A stretch of 64,000 nucleotides of DNA from Psilocybe azurescens (taxonomy: Eukaryota > Basidiomycota > Agaricomycetes > Agaricales > Agrocybaceae). Made by a program: the position numbers and the translations under genes. Under the pieces are notes generated by a model. It was given only the letters and a program-made list of their open reading frames with translations. It ran no database searches and was not told the origin of the DNA. The stretch spans positions 1-64,000 of the forward strand of contig JAJIRX010000570.1 in assembly GCA_023853785.1 (NCBI GenBank). Direction: 5' to 3'. Positions 13,201-25,022 of this stretch are shown here, one piece after another; the stretch's first letter is position 1, and each line of letters starts with the position of its first letter.

Positions 13201-15021
13201 GTCTCTCAGCATGATATAAAATTGTGATCGTTGTTTCTGTGATTCCAACGACGGATTTCTTCCCCTTCATTCACAGCTTGTCTCGATTCAATCGATTCAA
13301 TGTGCCCACAAATAGATTGTGTTGTATGTTCTACCGCGGCGTAAATGGGGCAGGGAGACGAGGAGATATAGCTTTTGTGCGAGATGAACAGAGATAGAAC
13401 AGATGTATGTAGCTTGCCCGAGACCTTCGTCGATGACGAGAAAATTTAGGTTATGCCACAAATGCTCTATGGACGGCTCGACATAATGCCTTGACTTGAT
13501 TCCAAAAGTCCTTGATTCGCGATTTCTCTGTTGTCATGAACTGGACGTGATGAATGGAGTTCGATTTTCGGTGTTGAGGTGATGGATCTAGATTGACAAT
13601 TCAGAGCAACGCCGGAGATTAGGCAATATTCAAGGGCTTTGGTATTAAAAGACTTGATAAACCTCCTTGTGACTGGCTTTGGAAAAATGTTCTCAACGAT
13701 TGTCGGAGACAGCTTCTTGAGATACACAAGACTAAGATGCAGCATTTGAGCCATTAAAATCGACAGAAAAGTCTTGATAAGAATGACCGTCTTTCGTCAA
13801 TGAGTACGTCGTACAGACAGCCAGGATTTATCCATGAATACAACCCGTGGCCTCGACATGAGAGTACCCATACATCAGCCCGTCTTTTCGCTTCCAAGCC
13901 ATCCGATAATCGGCCGCAACATGTTCTGGATACCTAAGAAGCAGTGGTAATATGGCCTGTCTCGTATCGCGCTGAAGTACCGATTCGCACAGAGAAGGAG
14001 GGTGGCGTTCTGCGAAAGGGCCGAGCACCGAGTGCAAGGTGATTTAGCCAGAATATATTATGTGGATGCTTCCAAAAGGGTTGTGATGAGGACAATGCAC
14101 CCGAGAGCAAGTTGACTGCTCCTTTAGTTGGATAAGAAGTCGATTGATCGGAAAGAGGTCGGGGCAGTCATTTGCAACCGTGAGCTAACCCGGTTCATGT
14201 TGTTCTGATGACTCGAAAAGGTGAGCTGGACTGAATCCTCCGTGGTTAGCGAGGATGGGTATCTCCTGGAGGCTTCAGAAAAAGCAGCATTGGGTCCGTG
14301 TGTCGAACGATCGAAAAAGAGACTTTGTTCGCACTTTATTCTATTTCCCTCGAGATGGGATTAATAAGGTTTGAGCTCCCATGAGATTGACGGGCAAATG
14401 GAAAAGACAGGGAATCTTCAGTATTCAGAAACCAATTTCGACGTTCGTCCAGGCCAAACGGAGACATCCACTTCTAGGAGGTACTGCTCTTGAAGAGCGG
14501 GCGGCATCCAGGCCATCTACAACAGGAAGTAGCAGTTGATAAGTCGTAGTCCGCCATGTCCATTGCATTGTCGTAGAGTGCAGATCTCTTCCAGCTCACG
14601 CGGGACAAGTGGTTCGGGAATGCGCAATCAGCGATGGCTGCCGAGAATTGCTGCGTTTTTGTAAAACTACAACATTCTTGTGGCGAGAAATATGCCCGAG
14701 GGCAAAAGCATATGATATTGGTTGACTATGGTCTCAACAAGACGTAGTTGAGTGGCTAACAAGAGCACTTGAGGCTAAAACAGTGAACTTTTGCCAATCC
14801 AACTCAGCGGCATATTTGGCATTGAGAGCGAGAACAAACACACCTACTCGACATCTATTCTCATCCTTGCTCATCCTACTCCTTGCAATTCCTTGACCTC
14901 GGCCAACTCACTCCTTCAAAACCTGTTTCAGGCGGAATGGAGTGCAGATATTAGCCTATATTGGTTCAATTGACATGTTGCTTTTCTCTGCCTTGACTGG
15001 AGGCTTTGGGGTGGATCCATG
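10206..15021. other. 4.8-kb gene-poor, pyrimidine-biased region
   Basis: No gene can be supported. From about 10,200 to 12,700 the + strand is conspicuously rich in T and C, with long runs such as the T tract near 10,870. Several frames of 60-140 codons exist on both strands but show no family motif, splice structure or consistent codon use. Minus-strand frames at 13467-13754 and 13828-14037 are the least random but remain unidentified. A long 5' leader, a non-coding RNA or a decayed gene could lie here. Confidence 0.45.
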
Positions 15022-16053
15022 TTAGAAAGCGACATGATCCAGTGTATGGATGCTATGTTCGATTGTAGCAATTCGCATGCTACTCGAGTTTCCGATCCTC
15101 GTCTGGAGCAAATCTCGAAGATTTTGAATCATTGTTTGGGGCTGAAGTCCAGGATATTCACTGGATCGAATGTGCCCCAGTTCTGCAGGGCAGGAGAATT
15201 TCATGACACAACGAATAATCTCACGTTGGCCCAGTTCATTCTTTCGTATTTCATCGTCAAATGAGAGAAAACATTCGTAGAAATCCAGAGGTATGCCAGA
15301 GAGAACCCCTTGGTGAGATGCAGAAGGCACATACGCGACAGGATAATCCAGCAAAACGGCGGCTAGCGGGACAGCAGTTTCAACCGGGATATCATTTGGC
15401 AGAGAATGGGATAAGGGAGTGGTTGTTACAGAAGTTAATAGGAGTAAGGAAGCCAGTAATTGCACAATTTGGACTGGAGGTTCAATCTTGAATAAACCAT
15501 TTAATTATATGATTCAGATATGCGAAGCAGCGAGAAAAACCTACTATCTCAATCGTGGATTCTAGATGTACAAAAATGGATCGTAGGCCAACATTTCCTA
15601 GAGAGACTGAGGAATGATATGGTTTATCATAATCCTTGATGCGTTGGGCAAGCAGCACCCTGTTCACAAAAAAGGATTGATCCGAGCATGGTTCGTACAA
15701 GTGGAACACAGATGCAAAACAGTCCTTGGTTCGGGAATCCTATAATTTCGTTGTAACCGACATAATCATAGCATCAGCGAGTGGAACATACGCTGCGGAG
15801 GTCAAAGAGTAGGCACGAGAAAACTTCCACTGGATTTTGAAGCGAAAAGACGTCGAGGAGATATCCAGTTCTACATTGCATCCAGCGTGAGGGCCTGCAA
15901 GATTAGACGTGAAACATTGATCACACACCGAATTGAATGTGCCACAAGACTCAAATCGTTTGCAAAAGCGACTAGATTTTGACCAGAGAGACGTTTGCGT
16001 AGCTCTGGCCCTAGACCCTTGCTTTCTCTTGCACTACGGCGATAGTAGAACAA
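15022..16053 (-). CDS. uncharacterised protein, gene model incomplete
   Basis: Minus-strand gene of unknown function. The best-supported part is a terminal exon starting near 15480 that runs to the stop at 15022, joined in phase by a GT-AG intron to an upstream exon (about 15537-15709). The terminal exon contains ETAVPLAAVLLDYPVAYVP, then GIPLDFYECFL, CVMKFSCPAELG and a C-terminal HSIHTLDHVAF. The pattern reminds me of the DUF4504 (C1orf74-like) family, but I cannot confirm that. Further coding-like segments lie up to about 16053 (LSGQNLVAFANDLSL and GCNVELDISSTSFRF), but they are in different frames with no clean introns between them, so indels or missing exons are likely. The 5' end is uncertain. 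Confidence 0.45.
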
Positions 16054-17042
16054 AGACTGGAATTTACCATGAATGTTACTATGGGAGTCCGTGTTAGTGC
16101 AAGCAATGCACTTAAGGATGGTCGGTGTTCTGTGGTTTGGGTATGTAGAAGGAACAGTCTTCGGACCAAAGGCACGTGTGAATTAGCGACGCCAACCCTA
16201 CTGAACTGGCCCGGTTGGCCAGTGCTAGTGAACAGTCAACTTTGCTTTGCGATTTTATTGCATATATTCGAGGTTTGAAGGTTTACCATGTTGCTATATA
16301 CCACTAAACCCACATGAATAGGCGGCACGCAAGTATGCTTCGCATTGTGGACACTGTCTGCATCCTGTGTATAGCGCAGAGAAGCGACTTGGACGTTCCC
16401 TACTCACTGCTCTCCGACATATATAAGATGTGCTATATTATGAATGTCAGTTCCGAGCTCATGACTATGTAGTGGTAAACTTGAAAGAGGATATGGCTTG
16501 ATGAGCCGGGGCTTCATCATTTCAACCTGAACCACGGGCATTTCTAGCCTTCTACGACTCAGCAGCCAGCAGCCACGCGTCCTAGAACGACCTTTTCTTG
16601 TAACAGGTCTTCCTCATCCACGGCCTGCATTTGAATGTAATCGGTGTACGAGTGTCGCGTCTGCCGCCCCAGAAACCCTTCACCACCAGTGTATACGAGG
16701 TCCCCGGAAGCATTTCCCAAAAGTCATGGCGAAGCCACAGTAAAAGAAAGAACTCACGCACAACACTTCGTGATTTTATAAGTACACGGTAGGTATGCGC
16801 AATGAGATCTTCCCAAGGCCGAAGTGGAAGAGGATGACAAGTTAATTAGTTACTTCCTACTCCGAGTCGGAGCAAGGCTGTACAGTCGCCGCCAATTCCG
16901 TTGATGGGCGTACCGACGATATAAACGGACCGTCACCGCCAAATTGGGTCCCCAGAGCAGGTCTCTTCTACACCACCATCATCCCCGACGGATAAATTCT
17001 TCGAATCAGGTATTCGAACGAACTTCAAATAAACGATCTATT
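16054..17042. other. intergenic region
   Basis: About 1 kb before the secreted-protein gene. I see no conserved frame, repeat or RNA gene. It probably carries the divergent promoters of the genes on either side. Confidence 0.4.
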
Positions 17043-18705
17043 ATGGTTTCTGCTAGACTAACATTCGTCGTGCGTCTTCTTATGCCATTATCCTTTGGAA
17101 TGCACTATGTTTCTACTCCGTCAAAACAAGACTTTATAAATTGACAACTGGTACTGATTCCGGCTTTGTTTACTTAGATTTCCATATTACTCCTCACGGT
17201 ACAATTCGTCAATGGCCTACCGCAACAGTTCAAAAGGGCCGGAGATCTGGTTAGCTTGTGTACTCTCCTGGCCAACATATTCTAACGTTGTTCGGATTGT
17301 AGGAGATCCTAGAAAGGCGCGACCTAGTCCGCAGAGCAGCAGTTGCAAGCCCGTGCTCGAAACTGGATTTGGATGACGCTCAATCGCGTAAGTGATAACT
17401 GATTATCCACCAGTATCATCCACGCCGTCTCGGAAATGACCAGACGAGCCAGGAGGCACTATTTCCAAATATCCATGTTATGCTCGTGTAGCAATAAACT
17501 AACCTTTTCTCGCAGTTCCCGGATGGGCGCAGCTTGAGCAATATGCGCGATCGAAATGGGGTGAAGGAGATTGGACAATCACTATCAATCCAGCTGGTGT
17601 AAGTACTTCTACTTATCCATCATCAATGCCAGTAATGACCCCTATCTGCGGGATTCTGCAGTACAAAGATAAACCTGCTACCATGTGCGTCGCGGATCCT
17701 GTCAAAATTGAGATGACCGGTCAGTCAATCATCTCATAGAGATAAACGTGTCTTTCTTTCTCACCATATTCATACATAGGCGACTCGAAGTGCAACGAAA
17801 CCCGGAAGGACATACCGCCCGTGAAGAAAGACTCGAACCAGATCAAAGTAAACGAGGGATACACCAACACCGGGAATTGGAACATCACCAGTGGGTTTGG
17901 GTTTTTCTTTGTCTTCGTCTCGGTTCTGAATTACCATTCTCTTTTATAGATGTGACTACCGCTGCTCATGCTGAGTTCTTCTCGGGAAATTTCCAGCTGC
18001 CGAATATCACCAAACTTCATTTGGATTCACTCACTGCTGTTGGAAAGTTCATCAATGCTCCCGATAACAGGTCAGTCTTTTAGAAATGACGGCTAGACAC
18101 CACAGAACCATTTGCTTATGCCCCTTCTAGCTTTGTTACAACTATCTCAAATGTAACCTACAAGAACACCGAACTGACTCCAGTTCCTGACAAACACTGC
18201 ATTGGAACGGTGAGAAGAGAAACAACACTTCGCTTAGATAATTTTTGACCATCATCTCCATGAAGGTTCTTGAACAGGAATGTATTACTCCCGCTAAAGG
18301 ACGAATCCAACTTGTTGCCACTGGGTATATCTGGTTCAACTACAAGACCAAGGCATGCAACACATTTTCTCTGCGTCTTGTTACATTCTCATTTGCGTTA
18401 ACTTGTAGAGGGCGCCTCTCGCTAGCCCCAAAGGAGGCAAACATTCTAAATGTGGGCACCATGTATTTTATGCGGTCCGTATCGTTGTTGATCTCCGGAA
18501 TCGTGACAGATACGGTCAAGATCGAGGATGTCCTCAAGAACGAGACAGATCGTTCGGCCTGGATCGATTTCAACGGTTATATGAATACGACATGGCGGTA
18601 TGATTACTTTGACGAATGTAAGTTACTTGCCCGCACAACGCCAGTGCAATGAGCTGCGACTAATCCACCTCCTCAATAGGTCGGTGGAACTTCAAATTGC
18701 AGTAG
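17043..18705 (+). CDS. secreted protein of an Agaricomycete-specific family
   Basis: Function unknown. Twelve exons (17043-17069, 17178-17249, 17303-17387, 17516-17598, 17662-17719, 17780-17890, 17950-18070, 18131-18209, 18266-18352, 18409-18451, 18510-18617, 18680-18705) total exactly 900 nt, encoding 299 residues. The N-terminus is a signal peptide ending near VNGLP, followed by a short pro-like segment with dibasic sites (FKRAG, LERRDLVRRA) that suit Kex2 processing. The mature part has KWGEGDWTITINP, YKDKPATMCVADPV, KGRIQLVATGYIWFNYKTK and LKNETDRSAWIDF, which I recall from uncharacterised basidiomycete secreted proteins. Several N-glycosylation sequons are present. One intron (18353-18408) uses a GC donor. 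The frame is intact. The fold may be beta-rich, but no activity can be assigned. Confidence 0.75.
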
Positions 18706-18778
18706 ATTCAATCGCACAATAAACTGCTCGCAATTTCTTCATATTGCATAATGTCCTATATTTGTACCTCTGGTGATG

Positions 18779-19740
18779 TTAGACGTATGAACTTTTAAGT
18801 TCCTTTCCGTCAGCTTGACTGTCAAGCCGATATGACCATGGTTCATAGCCACGCCCGTGTAAATTCCTAGATATGAGTGTGTTTGCCTGTGGTGGATCAA
18901 AGTACTTGTCATAGTCCGGAAATGTACACCGTAGTGGGGTCAAATTTTCCAATATCCGTAAGACCAATGTTGGCCCTTGCGCTTGATGCTGAGGTAGATG
19001 AGACAATTCAAAACGAGCTCGTACTAGACCTGTACCAGAGCACACTTAATAAGAGAAATTTACAAAAACAATTGCGGTACTTACCTGAATAAGGAGTTTT
19101 CCCATAACGATATCCCACTCGAAAGTCCCTCAGTCCTGGCAAGTGGAAAACTTGAACAGAAGTCCTCGTGACGAACGAGCAATCAATTTTTGCTGCGACA
19201 AGTCGAAATAAAAGGCTGATCGAAACGGAAGAGCCAGCGTTCTGTGCTACTGTCCACTGGAAGTTTCTCCAAGTCATCCATCATTTCTGCATTGACAAGA
19301 CCTTCCCGTAGTAACAATGCGCCGAGCCCTTCGTGTCTTTGAGCGAATGTCGATAGGCTAGCTATATGAAGCGACCACGGAATGAACGGACGATGTTGAA
19401 AATCCTGCCCTTCGAGAAACCTTGAGACATCATTGCATAGTCGAAATCGTATCTGCCCAGCAATTTCAGGCAAGCCGGTGTCTCGGTGATAATAAAATAC
19501 ACCTATTGTGCTCTCCGGAGGAAGAACTTTACTCCTTTCAATCCGTTTTTTGATATTTGTGATATATAAACGGAGGAGCGGTTGGTCTTCGTGTAAGCCT
19601 GCAATCTACAGTTTGATCGTCATATGTGTAACTGTATAGCAGTATATTGCTACTGACGCGATATCTATGAAATGGAAAAGTAAGGCGGTGTAAGCTTTGG
19701 CCGACCTCGACCATCTTCTCCGGCCTCAATGTCCTGATAA
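18779..19740 (-). pseudogene. broken uncharacterised Agaricomycete gene
   Basis: Read on the minus strand, conserved-looking blocks appear in order but in different frames: LPPESTIGVFYYHRDTGLPE with IAGQIRFRLCND near 19,430-19,510, LFRFDQPF near 19,215, PGLRDFRVGYRYGKTPYSG near 19,100-19,140, then after a GT-AG intron LVLRILENLTPLRC and HGRGYEPWSYRLDS before the stop at 18779. I recognise the layout as a family common in mushroom genomes without known function. At least three frame changes are needed (near 19,550, 19,215 and 19,140) with no introns to explain them. Either a decaying copy or a series of sequence errors. The 5' end is not defined; the frame at 19847-20236 might belong to it. 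Confidence 0.45.
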
Positions 19741-20473
19741 GCCTGTCCCTGAACCGTTGGTGTTGACTCGGGACTATCTTCTGTCAACGACATGAGCAAC
19801 ATAGTAGAGATCACGAAGATTCATGCTAACGGAAAGATTTCTCCTGTCAATATGATTCACAGGAGTAAATGAAGTGTTTGCTTGAGGCGAGAGCTTCCCT
19901 GAGAATTGTCGACAGGTTGTGTGGACAAGACTCTTGCTTTGGAAAGGCGACATTTGCCGGGAAGTAAGTAGTGTAGATGAACTGGTTTAGAGCTAGTATG
20001 CAAAAAGGATATCTTTTAGAATGTTGTATAGATGAAAGTTGGAGCTGAAGATTTGACGCGTAGTGGACGCCAAAATCGCGTATCGCCGCCGTCGTTGACA
20101 CTGGTTGTTCATAGAGCAGTTCAGTTGCCCGCGTTAACCTTGACCAAAATCTAATCTGATAACAGTCGATGATCTCATTATTCCGATCTTTCAAGCTCGA
20201 TTCTTCAATTCTGAAGGCAATTCTGAAGGCATTCAAGAAACAGAATAGGTTCTGGTAAACTTAAAAACTGACATCTAGAATATAAGGAATTTTAATAAAA
20301 GCATGGATCTAAAGCTGCTTAGACAGCAAAGCCTATTAGTATTCCAGAAGCTTCGATCCGCATACAGCGACAAGCGCTCTGAGTGTTTGTTAGCCAACTA
20401 CAACCACCATCTTATACATTATCTCATTGGACTAACTTTTCAACCTTTCTCTTGTTGAATTACGAACCTGGGA
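19741..20473. other. intergenic region before CDC37
   Basis: Holds a 129-codon minus-strand frame (19847-20236) without recognisable motifs, and the CDC37 promoter. A TCTCATTGG/CTTTCTC stretch lies just before the CDC37 start. Confidence 0.35.
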
Positions 20474-22162
20474 ATGCCTTTGAACTATTCCAAGTGGGAT
20501 CAGCTCGAAGTGAGTCCCCTTCATCGTCGATATGAATGATACTGAAGCTGCAAATTTCCCTTTCTCCAGCTGTCTGATGATTCAGATATCGAGGGACACC
20601 CTAATGTCGACAAAACTTCGTTAATAAAGTCAGCATATATTATTGTATTCAACACAAACCTGCTGCTAATATGAGTTTGTAGGTGGAAGCAGCGCGATAT
20701 CCACGAGAAGCGCGAAATGCGCAAGCACAAAATTCAGACTTTGAAAGCCCAGATCGCTTGCAATCAAGTTCTCCTGCCACGAATCACGGAGATAGAGAAG
20801 ACACTCAAAAATCCACCTTCATCTATCACCGCCCCTGCTTACTTTAGTTCGCTGGTCGAGAAGCTGCGCACCAATCCTTCTCGCGATTGTCCTCCTGGAA
20901 ATGACCCCACCAAGCTCGAGCATACCTACGATGGCATGCTCCTGAGTCTTTTGACGATGGTCAGCGAGAAATCAAAGAGAAGTTGAAAGAAGGGCACGTT
21001 TCAGGAGAGGATATTGCCCAGAAACTCGCAAAGGAATTAGCTGCTGAGATGGGCGTTCATGTCAAACAGCTCAGTGAAACGATAGATCGCGATCAGAAGG
21101 AACTGGAACTGGAACAGCAGGAACAGAAGAAACATATTACCATGGACGATCTTCATGATGGATTTGAAAGCAAGGTAAGCTTGGGGTTATTTTTTTCATG
21201 CAGTATCATTGACATATAAGTTTCTGTAGTACGTTCCTCCTATACCAGCACCAGAGCCCATAGCGCCGGTGAAAACTGAGAAGAAGAAAGAGAAGACGAC
21301 GGAGAAAACCACCACGATTGAGGTCCTCAACCCCAAGGCTGGAGGATCCTCGTCAAGTGCCCCTGCCCAGGAAGAAGCTTCCGACGATGAAGATGACAAT
21401 GATCTACCCGAACTGACCCCATCGCTTGAAGCTTTCTCCAAAATCGCAGTTGGTGACTACGATAAATCATTCGAGTTCATACAGAAACACCGCGATGTCT
21501 ATGTGCCAGGTGCATCAGACGCCCTCCTCGTGGCTGCATTCACTGCCCAAGGCGACGGAAAGACCAAATACGCAAGACAGTGCGTGCACCAAAGTCTCCT
21601 CATCCAGTACTGTGAGAAACTCGGTCGCGACGGTGTCGGGTTGTTCTTCAAGAAGTAAGTTGTACACTTTCTCTCAGACTTAATCGTTCGCGACAATGTT
21701 AACATATCGAATAGGATGGTAGGCGGTGACAAACGCGCTCTCAAAGTTTTCGTGGACGATTTCGAGAACACCTACCAGCACATCGCCAACCGAGTCAAGA
21801 TCTCAAAGGAAGAACAAAATCAAGCCCGCGAACAGATCCAGCTCGTCCCAGAAAATCCCAGCCAAACGATCTCGTTCAACGTCCCAGACGGCCCTCCGCC
21901 AGAGAATCTCGTTCTCGAAGGACCAGGGACAGAGGGCATGGACATCGAAGAAGTCCGAAGAGCCCTTCAGTTCCGCTGGGATGTCTTTGAAAGTTTCTCT
22001 CCTGAGATGAAGGAAGCACTAAAATCAGGCGGATTGGAAGGCGTCAACAAGGTATTGGGAGAAATGGAGGTTCCCGAGGCAGAGGCCCTCGTGAATAGCC
22101 TGGACCTGGCTGGGATCTTGAACTTCGCTGAGGGTGGCATTCGCGATGAGACAGGAAACTAA
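20474..22162 (+). CDS. CDC37: HSP90 co-chaperone CDC37, one-base frameshift
   Basis: CDC37 recruits protein kinases to HSP90 and is essential in fungi. Exons are 20474-20509, 20570-20628, 20683-21174, 21230-21654 and 21715-22162. The N-terminus MPLNYSKWDQLE then LSDDSDIEGHPNVDK matches the kinase-binding domain and carries the CK2-type serine (S in LSDDSD). Next come WKQRDIHEKREMRK, a coiled-coil region, ITMDDLHDGFESK, and the HSP90-binding part with YCEKLGRDGVGLFFKKM and RALQFRWDVFESFS. Near 20,980 the frame changes between MVSEKSK and LKEGHVSGEDIA; one additional A in AGAAG would restore it. No intron can explain this. Because the rest is well conserved, I take it as a functional gene with a probable sequence error. 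Confidence 0.9.
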
Positions 22163-22453
22163 TATGTAGCTCTTATAAGATAAGATGTATTTAAATTTCG
22201 TCGACCTTGAAGCATAACAATGTGGAAGCTAAATAAATTGTTTTTTTGTGTCAATTTATGTCTATTGGGGCTACGTCCTATGCAGACCTAATTAAGTGTA
22301 CAGTTGATAATGGCAGAGCCCTGTGTCCTTCTCCTGGCCTGAGGACCCCATGTGCGCCACTGAGGTACGCCTGTAGCTTACTACAGAGATCCCCTCCCAA
22401 ACGGCCCAACACAGAGGCGTTGTTTTTGGCTTGATCTTGTCGGGTGGGCCACC

Positions 22454-23781
22454 TCAGTTGGGATCCAGGACCCATCGCACATTGGGTTCATCACCCTCCT
22501 CAAGAAAAGCTTCGCATATATCCTCCCAGACAAGGGGTAAGTTTGGATTGATGGGAGGAAGGACGAGGATAAGAATAACAAGAATGATGAACTCCCCAAA
22601 ATCTGGCCTACGTTCTTTGAGTCTCGTTTCTGGTTTGCCAATGAAGTTCCACACTTTGTGCGTGGCATTGTGAAGGGATTGCAGGTGTGGTCCGACATAG
22701 ATTTATGAGAAGATGAAATAGATGACAGTAGGATACGATCGCCCTTTCCGAAGCGTGAAGAAGCGGTTGTTTTCGGGACTCGAACGAGCAATACGTCCAC
22801 GCAAGATTTGGTCTGAGAAAGTACTATATTGTTCATCATCCGATAAAGAATTTCGACTGTTTCATGAGGGTGTAGGGAAGAGTGGAGTCTCTTGTTTGAC
22901 GGTCGCTCTATTTTGCGACTAATATCATTTTCTGCTTCGCGGAGCGCTTCTTCGATTGTACCGAGGCGAGTCCAAATCGACTTTGGAACTCGCACGAAAT
23001 GAGAGCGATCAAAAGTGAGGGGAAGGAAGAAATCAAATCGTCGCTTGTGAAAGCTGGGTCGTATATTAAAGGCGTCGAGCGCCTCCATAATCAACCAATC
23101 GAATTCGAAGGATAATGTGCGAGCACCAGCATCGAGACATACGCCGATACCGAGGATGCATTCGTCGCGGGGTGTTCGAAGGAAGGAGCACTTGAGTTCC
23201 AACCGAAGAAGTAGGCGATACGAAGTGGCGGCGCGTCGAAAGAAGGGATAGGCATTTGAGAGTGATAATGCTTTCAAAAGGCAGTCTCGATGCAAGAGCG
23301 CATAGGGCGCCATCATTGAGGCTAGATAGCTTGCAGGACTAGGGAAGGCGTAAGAGCGATTCAAAAACACGAATAGCAGAGTTGTGTTCCACCACTGGTT
23401 CAACTGCATGATATGGAAGGGCAGAGCTGCTGTAAGGACACCTATTGCGAGTCCATCTTGAAATAGACTGATAGGTGGAGATCCGTCGTTCATTGCTCCA
23501 TTCAATTCCGTGCACCGCCCTGACTTCGTTGTCCAACATAAGTGGTTTGACAGAATCCGTTGCGTCCCCTTCAGAATCTCCAGGTAGTTTCTGACGTCTA
23601 AGCACCATTGTTCGACCGGGTTTGATTCTCACAATGTTTTGAGCATCTCTTGTCGAGCTGAGAGATGACACGACGAAGGTGGTCGAGACGGAGGCCAATG
23701 CTTGTCGACTTCCGAGTCAGGAACATAGAATCTCTGGTCCCCTATATCGGAATAGTAGTTTACTCCGTGAGCTTGTTCCAT
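22454..23781 (-). CDS. uncharacterised Agaricomycete protein, frame interrupted
   Basis: Start ATG at 23781 (MEQAHGVNYYSDIGDQRFYV). A first exon ends near 23,674 and is joined by a 47-base intron to a long exon reading through PVEQWCLDVRNYLEILKGTQ, SGRCTELNGAMNDGSPP, LAIGVLTAALPFHIMQLNQW, FNIRPSFHKRRFDFFLPL, TFDRSHFVRVPKS and LYRMMNNIV. The C-terminus is GRP-free KVWNFIGKPETRLKERRPDF and WEDICEAFLEEGDEPNVRW before the stop at 22454. Between MMNNIV and the C-terminus the frame changes twice, near 22,830 and 22,710 (the in-between block reads LLHASERAIVSYCHLFHLL). I recall such proteins as common in mushroom genomes but without a function. Hydrophobic stretches suggest membrane or packed helical segments. 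Broken or error-affected. Confidence 0.5.
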
Positions 23782-23949
23782 CCAGAAAGGTTGATAAGTT
23801 AAATAATGGGCACATATGTTGATGTATGAACGGCACCTTTGTAACGTCAGAAACTGAAGAAAAAGTCCATGAAGTGTCAGGGCAGGTGAGTAACTGAAAA
23901 AGAATTGAATGTATGCGACGTAAGCAATTAACAAGAAACTTACCCTCCA

Positions 23950-24715
23950 ATATAAACACCTTCGCGTGGGGCCAACAGCTCGAGTATGTCGCAGCACACT
24001 GTTGCCGACCAAGTTAGGGATGGTCAATGCCATCTACACTGGAAGAAATCTTTGGTGGTGCGGCTGGCTAGCAATGAGCCAGGTGAGCAAAACATGTTCA
24101 TTGGTCCTCCAATTTGTAAAAGTCCCGAGGTTTTGAGCAATATAACATCGAAATACAGCGCTAGGCCGTCCAAGGCCCACCGGACGGAGTCAAGGCGAGG
24201 CATTGCTGTTTTACGTTGGCATTGTTAGTAAAGGTAGATATTTCAGGATATCGGGTCACTCCCTAGCTCAGCGAGGTCCTGATAGAGGCGAGCGAATAGA
24301 CGATGGTTGGACCGATAGACATAAATTGACATCGACTTGGATGGTATGAATGACAGAAGCCTTGAATGTTTTTGCTGTGTAAGAGAAGAGAAATCGTAAG
24401 TCAGACTGTCAGATCCGTCCTAGTCGAGTCACACCGCCATAGGCTATTACTATCACATGAAGGGCGTTATTACCCACTGGAATGCGTCCGATAACCTGAA
24501 CTTGGAGGACACAAAGATTTCCGAAAGGAATGAGCAGCGGGGTTAGCCAGTTGCATGGAACTACAATACGTCCTTGTGTTTCTTGAGATGAAAACTGCTG
24601 GCAGTAAATCCATAGAGTAGTCAAGTACTCTGGCACCGAGCATAGTCTCAATTGGGGTCGAAAAGAAAATGCATGTGGGGCAGCTGATAGCTTGAACGCA
24701 ACTTGAACAATGCAT
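23950..24715 (-). pseudogene. possible wax-synthase-like acyltransferase remnant
   Basis: Fragments on the minus strand resemble fungal wax-synthase-like (MBOAT-related) enzymes: a hydrophobic N-terminal-like segment WLTPLLIPFGNLCVLQVQVI followed by RIPVGNNALHVIVIAYGG (about 24,430-24,560), then DSVRWALDGLALYFDVML, SLLASRTTKDFFQCRWH (about 24,040-24,200) which recalls the family's SLRDFWGRRWHQ block, ending at an apparent stop. No continuous model can be built, and the catalytic-region match is partial. The call is tentative; it may be only a decayed copy or coincidence. Confidence 0.3.
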
Positions 24716-25022
24716 TATATAGGCGGCAACAGCACTGATCAGGTTGAATATCCTATTTAAAATTTTATTAATAGAAATTTTTGCGAGACCACAAAAAAAG
24801 TCACGAGCTGTCAGAAATTGAAGAGGGACTAAGTACTAGGAACTGTACTAACTGCTGTCTTGAACTTGAGTACATTGATCACAGTTCCTCTGTTATCAAA
24901 GCAACGATTAGAACCAATATCGCAGGTAAGCGATCGAGTACCGTTGGTGTGTGTGGCGCATGCGATCGAGCACACAGCCCTACCAGCGATCTACCGCAAC
25001 GTCAATATGCTATGATATTCGA

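Noticed and set aside
22381..23505. 374-codon minus-strand frame as a single-exon protein
   Set aside because: Its second half leaves the conserved frame; the real C-terminus is in another frame ending at 22454, so the long frame only partly reflects the gene.
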